Origin: an uncultured Salinimicrobium sp.
GTDB taxonomy: Bacteria > Bacteroidota > Bacteroidia > Flavobacteriales > Flavobacteriaceae
Length of the DNA stretch: 8,941 nucleotides
Direction: 5' to 3'
Assembly (NCBI GenBank): GCA_946887025.1
Contig: CAMPJY010000110.1
Location: 1 to 8,941 of the forward strand
The translations under genes and the position numbers were made by a program. Positions 1-6,966 of the stretch are shown piece after piece (the stretch's first letter is position 1; every line of letters begins with the position of its first letter). The notes below the pieces were generated by a model, which was not told the origin of the DNA, ran no database searches, and was given only the letters and a program-made list of their open reading frames with translations.

Positions 1-775
1 ATTCAGTAACTATGAAGAATACCAGGAATCCGGCGGCTAGTTTAAAGTTCTTTTTAAACCAAAGGTTGTCAGTAGCCTCATCCTGTCTCCAGGAGTTTCT
101 TCTCATCATGAACATAAAGAAACACCATCCACCAATGTAAATAGCAGCTCTAAGCAGGAAAAACGGAACGTTCAGGTAGGCAGTTTTTCCCTGAATGATC
201 TCATCATTTGCCACTACCTCCGGATCCATCCAGATGAACAGGTGATTGATGTGGAATCCTGAAAGTAACAATAGCAGGAACATAATAATACCTCCGGGGA
301 TCAGATAATAAGATATAGCCTCCATTACCCTGAACAACACCGGAGACCATCCTGCCTGTGATGCATATTGTACCGCATAAAAGGCCATGGTTCCCAGGGC
401 GATCATGAAGAAAAAGAAAGCAGCCACATAGATAGCAGCCCAGGGCTTGTTCTGTAACTGGTGAAGCAGATGCTCGTAATGCTCCTCATCGTGAGCTCCT
501 TCTGCAGTAATGTGTTCAGCCTCTTCTGTACGCTGAGTTTCTGCCTCATGTTCTGAAGGGACAACCTCCAGGCCGTCGGCATCTTCCCCATCCCCCATAT
601 CAGGGGTATGTGCTTCCATGATGGGTCCGCCGTGACCATCATCATGAGAAGCCACCATTTCCTTAACCTCTTCGATCGAGGAAGGTGCGGCAATAAATCC
701 GTAAGCCAAGCCTATCAGACCTACTACCATGAAGATGATAGAAACTAATTTTAATTTACTGGATAGCGTGTACAT
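1..775 (-). CDS. actF: ActF, ACIII membrane subunit (partial, C-terminus beyond the window)
   Basis: The frame opens at an ATG at 775-773 and stays open to the window edge, giving 258 residues with no stop, so the gene is truncated by the window rather than broken. ActF is a membrane subunit of Alternative Complex III, structurally related to ActC/NrfD but generally thought not to be the quinol site. Visible features are a membrane helix at about residues 9-29, a long polar loop rich in His, Asp and Glu (about 39-106), then helices at about 111-134, 152-174 and 201-223, with another beginning near 246. The stretch GGWCFFMF lies in the fourth helix. The gene follows actE after 21 bases (AT-rich, no clear Shine-Dalgarno), as expected for the last act gene. 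Family proteins are usually over 400 residues, so roughly the C-terminal 40% is missing. The family call rests on membrane layout plus position after actE; I am confident in it. Confidence 0.9.
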   Translation of the reverse strand, partial: MYTLSSKLKLVSIIFMVVGLIGLAYGFIAAPSSIEEVKEMVASHDDGHGGPIMEAHTPDMGDGEDADGLEVVPSEHEAETQRTEEAEHITAEGAHDEEHYEHLLHQLQNKPWAAIYVAAFFFFMIALGTMAFYAVQYASQAGWSPVLFRVMEAISYYLIPGGIIMFLLLLLSGFHINHLFIWMDPEVVANDEIIQGKTAYLNVPFFLLRAAIYIGGWCFFMFMMRRNSWRQDEATDNLWFKKNFKLAAGFLVFFIVTE

Positions 776-796
776 ATTGATTATATCTAGATGCTG

Positions 797-1483
797 TTAT
801 TCTTCGTTTTGATTTACCTGTCCCTCTTCGGTAGAAGTTTCCCCTTCCAAAATCCCACTTTCTGCATTTACCGCAGGAACAAGATTTTCTGTTGCAGCCT
901 CTCCGGACTCAAACTCCCTTGGGGCCGCGCCTTCCAGCTGAGCTTTCAGGTCCAGTACGTAATGGGTGATCAGCCATCGCTCTTCGATAGAGGTCTGCGA
1001 AGCATAGGATCCCATCGCGTTCCGTCCGTAATACTGTACATGGTAAATACTTCCCTCTGTTATGGCCCTTCCAACGTCATCATAGCTAGGGATACCCAGG
1101 AATTTCTCGCGTTGTGCAAGTATGCCTTTCCCATCGCCCTGGTCTCCGTGGCAAACGGCGCAATAAATGGTATAAAGAGCCTTTCCTTTAGCTACATTCT
1201 CTTCGGTATAAGGAAGTGGATTCTCAAGGTTTGCCTTTGCAGCTTCATAGCCTTCAGGAGTGTTTTCATAGTCATAAGGCATCCATCCACGGGGAATGGA
1301 TCCTTCAGCGGGTAAAAGGGCTTCCTGTCCGTCTGCAAAAATATCGTAGGATCCGTAAGGTTCATAACTTACCTCCTCATACATGTTGGGCATGTACTGA
1401 TAGTTAGGTCGGGAATTATCCTGACAGGAAACTGCTCCCAGGGCAAGAATGAACAATAGAGATGTATTAAATAAACTTTTCAT
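797..1483 (-). CDS. actE: ActE, monohaem cytochrome c lipoprotein of Alternative Complex III
   Basis: This encodes a 228-residue periplasmic-side class I cytochrome c that takes part in electron transfer in ACIII. The leader is a lipoprotein signal: a hydrophobic stretch from residue 5 ends in GAVSC, making Cys20 the probable lipidated residue. One haem-binding motif, CAVCH, sits at 108-112, followed by the usual GDQGDGKG turn. Met157 in GRNAMGSY is the likely sixth haem ligand. The segment MPNMYEEVSYEPYG (31-44) resembles the conserved region before the haem domain in ActE proteins. The last ~45 residues (183-228) are a low-complexity, Glu-rich tail that is not part of the cytochrome fold. 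The start codon lies 5 bases after the actD stop, so the two are probably translationally coupled. A plain cytochrome c annotation would also fit, but the operon position makes ActE the better name. Confidence 0.95.
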   Translation of the reverse strand: MKSLFNTSLLFILALGAVSCQDNSRPNYQYMPNMYEEVSYEPYGSYDIFADGQEALLPAEGSIPRGWMPYDYENTPEGYEAAKANLENPLPYTEENVAKGKALYTIYCAVCHGDQGDGKGILAQREKFLGIPSYDDVGRAITEGSIYHVQYYGRNAMGSYASQTSIEERWLITHYVLDLKAQLEGAAPREFESGEAATENLVPAVNAESGILEGETSTEEGQVNQNEE

Positions 1484-1488
1484 TTGGT

Positions 1489-2016
1489 TTATTTGTTATC
1501 AATTAATTTAATTTCAGAAGCACCGGTATTGTATAAAAAGTCGGTAAGGTCTTCTGCATTATGATTGGCTACTTCCACTTCCATTAGAAAGTGATCGTCG
1601 GTGGTTCTCAAATCCGGATTCTCTGCAGTTTTAAAAGGCCACAGTCTGCTTCTCAGGTAAAAGGTGATCACCATCAGGTGGGCAGCAAAGAAAACGGTAA
1701 GTTCGAACATAATTGGCACGAATGAAGGCATGTTCTGGAAGAAGGAAAAACTTGGTTTCCCCCCAATGTCCATCGGCCAGTCCTCGATCATGATGAAATT
1801 CATCATCGCTGTAGCCACGGAAAGACCGATCAATCCGTAGATAAAGGATGTAATGGCAATCCTGGTGGGAGCCAGTCCCATGGCTTTATCCAGCCCATGC
1901 ACCGGGAAAGGAGTATAGATCTCCGAAATATGATAACGGGCCTCACGCACCTGCTTTACGGCTTGTAACAGCAGGTCGTCATCAGTATAAATCGCGTGTA
2001 TAACTTTAGATGCCAT
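1489..2016 (-). CDS. actD: ActD, DUF3341-family membrane subunit of Alternative Complex III
   Basis: A 175-residue protein of the DUF3341 family. It is a small ACIII subunit without cofactors that packs against the large membrane subunits. The N-terminal soluble part (about 1-50) holds the family signature YTPFPVHGLDKAMG at 34-47. Two membrane helices follow at about 54-75 and 98-122, and a soluble C-terminal ferredoxin-like half (about 140-175) ends EIKLIDNK. There are no Cys residues or CXXCH motifs, consistent with a structural role. The start ATG lies 3 bases after the actC stop; those three bases are a second in-frame TAA, so actC ends in a tandem TAATAA directly abutting the actD start. 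Length and topology match the family. The biochemical role is known only at the level of membership in the complex. Confidence 0.95.
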   Translation of the reverse strand: MASKVIHAIYTDDDLLLQAVKQVREARYHISEIYTPFPVHGLDKAMGLAPTRIAITSFIYGLIGLSVATAMMNFIMIEDWPMDIGGKPSFSFFQNMPSFVPIMFELTVFFAAHLMVITFYLRSRLWPFKTAENPDLRTTDDHFLMEVEVANHNAEDLTDFLYNTGASEIKLIDNK

Positions 2017-2019
2017 TTA

Positions 2020-3807
2020 TTATCTGTTTTTTAGTTGATTTGCCTGTACTCTCCAATCACCACGATTTTCTTCTATAGGGAAGTTTTCGATAGCAGAATC
2101 CAGCAAGTTAATATCGTCGTCAGTCAATTTGCTTACCTGATCATAGGTATAGATGCCCAGTTGGTGAAGTCTCTGCTCCATTAAAGGCCCTACCCCGTTT
2201 AGTTTCTGAAGGTCATCGGCACTTTCAGTTGCAGGATCAAAGATGCCAATTCTTGACAGCATTTCATCAACACGATCTCTGTCAACCTCTGAGGTCAGTA
2301 AACCTTCAGCATTAACCGTTTCCTCGTGCTCATTTATTTCATCAGAATTGTCTTTTTTCACAAGTCCATCTTCCGAATTCACCACCGGCTCTCTTACCAC
2401 CGGGGAATAGTGATCCACGTGGTCTCCGTGCTCAGCTCTTAATTTCTTGTACTTCTCTCCTGACGATTTCAGGATGGTCTTCACCTCTGCCTGTGCAATT
2501 ACCGGGAAGGTTCTTGCATACAACAGGAACAATACAAAGAAGAATCCGATGGTTCCGATAAAGATCCCGATATCAACAAAGGTTGGGGAGAACATGGTCC
2601 ATGAAGATGGAAGGTAATCCCTGTGAAGCGAGGTCACGATGATCACGAAACGCTCAAACCACATCCCGATGTTTACTACAATGGAGATAAAGAAGGAGAA
2701 CATGATGCTGGTACGCAGTTTCTTGAACCACATGAACTGTGGCGAGAACACGTTACAGGTCATCATCGCCCAGTACGCCCACCAGTAAGGTCCGGTAGCC
2801 CTGTTAAGGAATGCATACTGTTCGTATTCAACTCCTGAATACCATGCGATAACAAGTTCAGTAATATATGCCACCCCTACGATAGATCCCGTGATCATGA
2901 TCACGATGTTCATCAGCTCGATATGCTGGATGGTAATGTAGTTTTCTAAGTTTGAAACCTTTCTCATGATGATAAGCAAGGTATTTACCATTGCAAATCC
3001 AGAGAAGATAGCTCCTGCCACAAAGTATGGAGGGAAGATGGTGGTATGCCATCCCGGAATTACCGAGGTAGCAAAGTCCATGGATACAATGGTGTGTACC
3101 GAAAGTACCAGCGGAGTTGCAAGTCCTGCAAGTACAAGGGATACTTCCTCAAAACGCTGCCAGTCCTTGGCACGTCCACTCCATCCGAAACTCAGGATGC
3201 TGTATATTCTCTTCTGAAAAGGTTTTACGGCCCTGTCGCGGATCATCGCGAAGTCAGGCAGCAATCCTGTCCACCAGAATACAAGAGATACGGAAAGATA
3301 GGTAGAGATCGCAAATACGTCCCAAAGCAGAGGAGAGTTGAAGTTCACCCATAGTGATCCAAACTGGTTTGGGATTGGCACCACCCAATAAGCCAGCCAT
3401 GGGCGACCCATGTGAATGATCGGGAAAAGACCAGCCTGTACTACCGAGAAAATGGTCATGGCTTCCGCAGAACGGTTAATAGCCATTCTCCATTTCTGGC
3501 GGAAAAGCAAAAGTACGGCGGAAATCAGGGTTCCCGCGTGCCCGATACCTACCCACCAGACGAAGTTGGTGATATCCCAGGCCCAACCTACAGTTCGGTT
3601 AAGACCCCAGACTCCAATTCCGGTAGAAACGGTATAAATTATACAACCCAACCCCCAAAGAAAGGCGATAAGAGCGATGGAAAAAACTATCCACCACTGT
3701 TTATTGGCCCTTCCTTCAACCGGTGCTGCCACATCAACAGTCACATCGTGATAGGTTTTATCCCCGGTTATTAAAGGTTTTCGTATAGGTGCTTCGTAAT
3801 GAGACAT
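2020..3807 (-). CDS. actC: ActC, NrfD/PsrC-type quinol-oxidising membrane subunit with an extra C-terminal domain
   Basis: This 595-residue polytopic protein is the NrfD-like core membrane subunit of ACIII, where menaquinol is oxidised and electrons pass to ActB. About ten membrane helices run from residue 39 to 432. Recognisable family segments are TNFVWWVGIGHAGTLISA (80-97), HMGRPW (132-137), NSPLLWD (157-163), HTIVSMDFA (238-246), YWWAYW (341-346) and WFERFVII (383-390). His132, Asp163 and His238 are conserved-looking polar residues in or beside helices and are candidates for the quinol/proton path; that assignment is inference. After the last helix come a charged linker (about 445-530) and a compact domain (531-595) resembling a helix-hairpin-helix fold (LNGVGP, then LGIYTYDQ and GDWRVQANQL), which NrfD proteins do not need. 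The ATG is preceded by AGAAGG only two bases away, so any Shine-Dalgarno contact would be poorly spaced. It lies 33 bases after actB and 3 bases before actD. Confidence 0.96.
   Translation of the reverse strand: MSHYEAPIRKPLITGDKTYHDVTVDVAAPVEGRANKQWWIVFSIALIAFLWGLGCIIYTVSTGIGVWGLNRTVGWAWDITNFVWWVGIGHAGTLISAVLLLFRQKWRMAINRSAEAMTIFSVVQAGLFPIIHMGRPWLAYWVVPIPNQFGSLWVNFNSPLLWDVFAISTYLSVSLVFWWTGLLPDFAMIRDRAVKPFQKRIYSILSFGWSGRAKDWQRFEEVSLVLAGLATPLVLSVHTIVSMDFATSVIPGWHTTIFPPYFVAGAIFSGFAMVNTLLIIMRKVSNLENYITIQHIELMNIVIMITGSIVGVAYITELVIAWYSGVEYEQYAFLNRATGPYWWAYWAMMTCNVFSPQFMWFKKLRTSIMFSFFISIVVNIGMWFERFVIIVTSLHRDYLPSSWTMFSPTFVDIGIFIGTIGFFFVLFLLYARTFPVIAQAEVKTILKSSGEKYKKLRAEHGDHVDHYSPVVREPVVNSEDGLVKKDNSDEINEHEETVNAEGLLTSEVDRDRVDEMLSRIGIFDPATESADDLQKLNGVGPLMEQRLHQLGIYTYDQVSKLTDDDINLLDSAIENFPIEENRGDWRVQANQLKNR
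2023..2217 (-). other. Helix-hairpin-helix-like domain at the ActC C-terminus
   Basis: Residues 531-595 of ActC form a compact soluble segment. It starts DDLQKLNGVGPLMEQRLHQL, goes on with GIYTYDQVSKLTDDDINLLD, and finishes with GDWRVQANQL. The order LxxLNGVGPxxxxxLxxLGI, then TYxQVSxLTDxDI, then a late W-x-x-Q-A matches the helix-hairpin-helix-type modules found as tails on many otherwise unrelated bacterial proteins. Helix-hairpin-helix folds usually bind nucleic acid, but this one sits on a respiratory membrane subunit, and with ten preceding helices and a cytoplasmic N-terminus it would face the cytoplasm. The preceding linker is rich in Glu and Asp. The function is unknown; a protein-protein docking role is as likely as DNA binding. 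Confidence 0.7.
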
Positions 3808-3840
3808 ATCCTTCTATAATTGATTCTTTACTAACTAAAA

Positions 3841-6800
3841 TTATGCTTCTGAAGTGTTTCTGACTTTGGTCTGATACATCACATTAGGCTTGGTTCCCAA
3901 GTACTCCAACATGTGGTACATTCTTTCATCTTCTTTTTTGCTCTTGATCAGGCTGCTCTCGTCATTCACATCTCCAAACACAATGGCTCCTTTATCACAG
4001 GCAAGGGAACAAGCGGTCTGGAATTCTCCGTCTTCAATAGCCCTTCCTTCACGTTTCGCATCAAGGATGGTTTTCTGTGTTCTTTGGATACAAAGAGAAC
4101 ATTTCTCCATCACCCCTCTGGAACGAACCGTTACATCAGGATTCAGCACCATACGGCCCAGATCATTGTTCATGTTGTAATCGAACTCGTCATTCTTGTT
4201 GTATAGGAACCAGTTGAACCTACGAACTTTATAAGGACAGTTGTTGGCACAGTAACGCGTACCCACACAACGGTTATAAACCATTTGGTTTTGTCCCTGA
4301 CGCCCGTGCATGGTCGCAGCAACCGGACATACAGTCTCACAAGGTGCATGGTTACAGTGCTGACACATTACAGGCTGGAATACCACCTGAGGGTTGTCTG
4401 CAGCGTGCTCCATTTCCCCAAACTGACTTAGGGATTCCCCAAGACCTGACATGGTTTCTTTCTTTTCGATATCCCCAGCGAAAGTTTCTTCAGAAGAATA
4501 ATATCTGTCGATACGCAACCAGTGCATATCCCTGTACTTACGTACTTCTTCTTTTCCTACAACAGGAACGTTGTTCTCTGCGTGACAAGCAATAACGCAG
4601 GCCCCACATCCGGTACAGGCGTTAAGGTCGATGGACATGTTGAAATGGTGCCCGATAGAGCGATCAAATCCGTTCCACAGATCCACATCAGGAGATGTTA
4701 CCGGAGTTTCAATGTGATTCAGGGAAACTTCTGGCATTTTGTTCCAGAAATGAACATCTTTGGTATTGAAGATCTCAAGGGTGGTTTCCTTGATGATGTC
4801 TCCCCTACCCATCAAGGTATTGTGTAACTGAAGACAAGCAAATTCGTGCTCTCCTCCAGCTTTCTCTATGCTGACTTTCTGAGTGGAGTTGAAATCCTTG
4901 TACAGCGGATAAGCATTCACCCCAACCTGCATTTCTCTCTGGATTGCCTCTTTCTTTCCGTAACCTAAGGCTAAGGAAACCGATCCTCTGGCTTGTCCGG
5001 GCTGGATATACACAGGAACGTTCTGAAGCACGGTATCCCCTACTTTCAGGTTTACGTAACTTCCGTTCAAGGCTCCATTGGAGGTGTGGCGGTTTTCAAG
5101 ACCTAATGCCTCAGCATCGGCCCTGGAAATCTTAAGATAGTTATCCCAGGAAGCCCTGGTAATTGGATCAGGGAATTCCTGAAGCCATGGGTTATTTGCC
5201 TGCTGACCGTCTCCCAGTCCAACAGAGGTATATAATTCAAGTTCAAAATCCCCTTCCCCTTCCAGAGCTGCAATTCTTCCAGAAGAAGTTGTGGTTGCAG
5301 TAGTACCTTCAGTTGAAGTAGTTGTTGAAGCAGTAGCCGCGGCAGCAGCATTCTGAAGAGGCGCAGCACCGGCTGGCTCTGTAGCTTCAAATGAACCGTC
5401 ATGAAGGGCTTCGTTCCAGGAAACTCCTGCAGATGACCAGGTATTTTTAAGGTATTCGTAGTATGACTGAGAGTTATCAGTCCATCTCAGTAAAGTATCC
5501 TGAAACTGTCGGGTATCAAACAAAGGTTTGATGGTCGGTTGCATCAGGGTATATTTCTTCTTGCTGAACTGCACATCCCCCCAGCTCTCCAGATAATGAG
5601 GAATGGCACCAACATATTTACAAAGCTTGGCAGTTTCATCCACTTTCTGTGAGAAAGAAACTGTCAGGTCTACTTTCTTAAGACCTTCAACAAATTCGTC
5701 GGCATTCGGCAAACTATAGGCCGGATTCACGCCCACCATTAATAAGGCACCAACCTGCCCAGCATTCATGTCAGCGATTACCTGCTGTACTTCTGCAGCG
5801 TTACCCTGACGAAGCATTACAGGATTTTCAGCATCCATAACTTCGCTTCCAAGAGCTTCATTGATGGAAAGTACCATGGATTGAGCCGCATCATCAGGAA
5901 TTCCTGAAACAACTAAAGCTCTGCTTCCTGATCTCTTCAATTGAGCCACTGCTTTATCTACAGCATCCTGTACATTTCCAGGAAGTTCTCCGGAAGAAGA
6001 TCCACCAACGATTTGCCCATGAATGGCAGAAAGAACTGCCCTCTGCTGAGATGGAGTTACAGGAACCCTTTTATCAGCATTGGATCCTGTCAGGGTCATG
6101 TTCCCTTCGAACTGTACGTGACGGGACATTTTTCCATCAACAGGAATTCTTCCCTTGGCATATTGCGCATCACTTCCACGACCTACCCAGTCTCCGAGGA
6201 AATCAGCTCCTACAGACACTATGGTCTCCGCTTTTTCGAAATCATAGTTAGGAAGTGCCCTAACCCCGTATTTCGACTGATAAGCGTTCAGCGCATGGTC
6301 TTCTGATACAGAATCGTAGACCACGTGACGAACGTTGGAATACTTCTGTGCAAATTCATTGATAAGTTTGGTAGTCGAAGGACTGGCAAACGTATGGGTA
6401 AGCAGCACGATATCCCCGGAGGCATTGTTCAGTCCTGCCTGAACTTCTTTGTCAAACTGTTCCCAGGAGATGGCTTTACCATCAGCCTGAGGGCGTTTTA
6501 CCCTTTTATTGTCATATAAGGAAAGAACCGAAGCCTGCACACGTGCCCCTGACCCGGTCTCTGCCATATTGTTTACTTCAATTTTAATAGGTCGACCTTC
6601 ACGGGTCTTCACCAGCACCCCGGCGAAGTCGAATCCATCGGCCATGGTGGTAGCGTAATAATTGGCTACCCCTGGAACGATCCTTTCAGGCTGAACCACA
6701 TAAGGAATGGATTTCATCACCGGCCCCTCACAGGCCGCCAAAGAAGCCGCTGCGGTGGAAAAACCGACGTACTTAAGAAAGTCCCTGCGCGAAGTGGTAG

Positions 6801-6942
6801 AATTTTCAAGAGATTCCTTATCTCCCAAGAATTCATCCGTAGGTATTTCCTCTGCAAATTCCTTGTGCTGGAGCGTCTCTACAATTGAGCTTGATGGTTT
6901 CAGCTCTTCAACACTTTGCCAGTATCTTTTGTTAGATGACAT
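3841..6942 (-). CDS. actB: ActB, fused molybdopterin-oxidoreductase-like and iron-sulphur subunit of Alternative Complex III
   Basis: This 1033-residue protein carries electrons from ActC to the cytochromes. The N-terminus is the extended type of Tat leader: about 50 polar residues (MSSNKRYWQS...), then SRRDFLK (51-57), a hydrophobic stretch and LAAC with Cys71, indicating Tat export and probable lipidation. Residues about 80-515 and 565-690 form a degenerate molybdopterin-oxidoreductase fold, which in ACIII is known to lack a molybdenum cofactor. An Ala/Thr/Ser-rich linker (523-556) separates the two parts. The ferredoxin-like module (about 765-1000) has cluster motifs at Cys776/779/782/786, Cys860/863/868/872, Cys892/898/902 and Cys948/951/978/982. 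The third motif reads CVGTRYC, with Thr895 in the usual Cys position, as expected for the 3Fe-4S cluster of ACIII. The gene follows actA by 24 AT-rich bases. In some other enzyme families the two halves are separate proteins; here they are one chain. Confidence 0.97.
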   Translation of the reverse strand: MSSNKRYWQSVEELKPSSSIVETLQHKEFAEEIPTDEFLGDKESLENSTTSRRDFLKYVGFSTAAASLAACEGPVMKSIPYVVQPERIVPGVANYYATTMADGFDFAGVLVKTREGRPIKIEVNNMAETGSGARVQASVLSLYDNKRVKRPQADGKAISWEQFDKEVQAGLNNASGDIVLLTHTFASPSTTKLINEFAQKYSNVRHVVYDSVSEDHALNAYQSKYGVRALPNYDFEKAETIVSVGADFLGDWVGRGSDAQYAKGRIPVDGKMSRHVQFEGNMTLTGSNADKRVPVTPSQQRAVLSAIHGQIVGGSSSGELPGNVQDAVDKAVAQLKRSGSRALVVSGIPDDAAQSMVLSINEALGSEVMDAENPVMLRQGNAAEVQQVIADMNAGQVGALLMVGVNPAYSLPNADEFVEGLKKVDLTVSFSQKVDETAKLCKYVGAIPHYLESWGDVQFSKKKYTLMQPTIKPLFDTRQFQDTLLRWTDNSQSYYEYLKNTWSSAGVSWNEALHDGSFEATEPAGAAPLQNAAAAATASTTTSTEGTTATTTSSGRIAALEGEGDFELELYTSVGLGDGQQANNPWLQEFPDPITRASWDNYLKISRADAEALGLENRHTSNGALNGSYVNLKVGDTVLQNVPVYIQPGQARGSVSLALGYGKKEAIQREMQVGVNAYPLYKDFNSTQKVSIEKAGGEHEFACLQLHNTLMGRGDIIKETTLEIFNTKDVHFWNKMPEVSLNHIETPVTSPDVDLWNGFDRSIGHHFNMSIDLNACTGCGACVIACHAENNVPVVGKEEVRKYRDMHWLRIDRYYSSEETFAGDIEKKETMSGLGESLSQFGEMEHAADNPQVVFQPVMCQHCNHAPCETVCPVAATMHGRQGQNQMVYNRCVGTRYCANNCPYKVRRFNWFLYNKNDEFDYNMNNDLGRMVLNPDVTVRSRGVMEKCSLCIQRTQKTILDAKREGRAIEDGEFQTACSLACDKGAIVFGDVNDESSLIKSKKEDERMYHMLEYLGTKPNVMYQTKVRNTSEA

Positions 6943-6966
6943 ATATATAAAATTACTTCTTATTAA

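Noticed and set aside
403..693. A 96-codon open frame on the minus strand
   Set aside because: It overlaps actF in another frame. The actF frame runs unbroken from 775 with proper membrane helices, and this one is Met/Leu/Arg-rich noise.
791..1315. A 174-codon open frame on the plus strand, with some hydrophobic stretches
   Set aside because: It lies fully antisense to actE, whose lipobox, CAVCH and Met ligand prove the minus-strand frame. It resembles no known protein.
2020..2217. The ActC C-terminal tail as a separate downstream gene or a frameshift artefact
   Set aside because: The frame is continuous through the linker into the tail, there is no internal start with signals, and the domain ends cleanly at a tandem TAATAA.
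3841..6942. ActB as a catalytic molybdenum oxidoreductase such as a formate dehydrogenase or polysulphide reductase
   Set aside because: The full actABCDEF context and the fused chain with extended Tat leader identify the ACIII type, which is known to lack the molybdenum cofactor.
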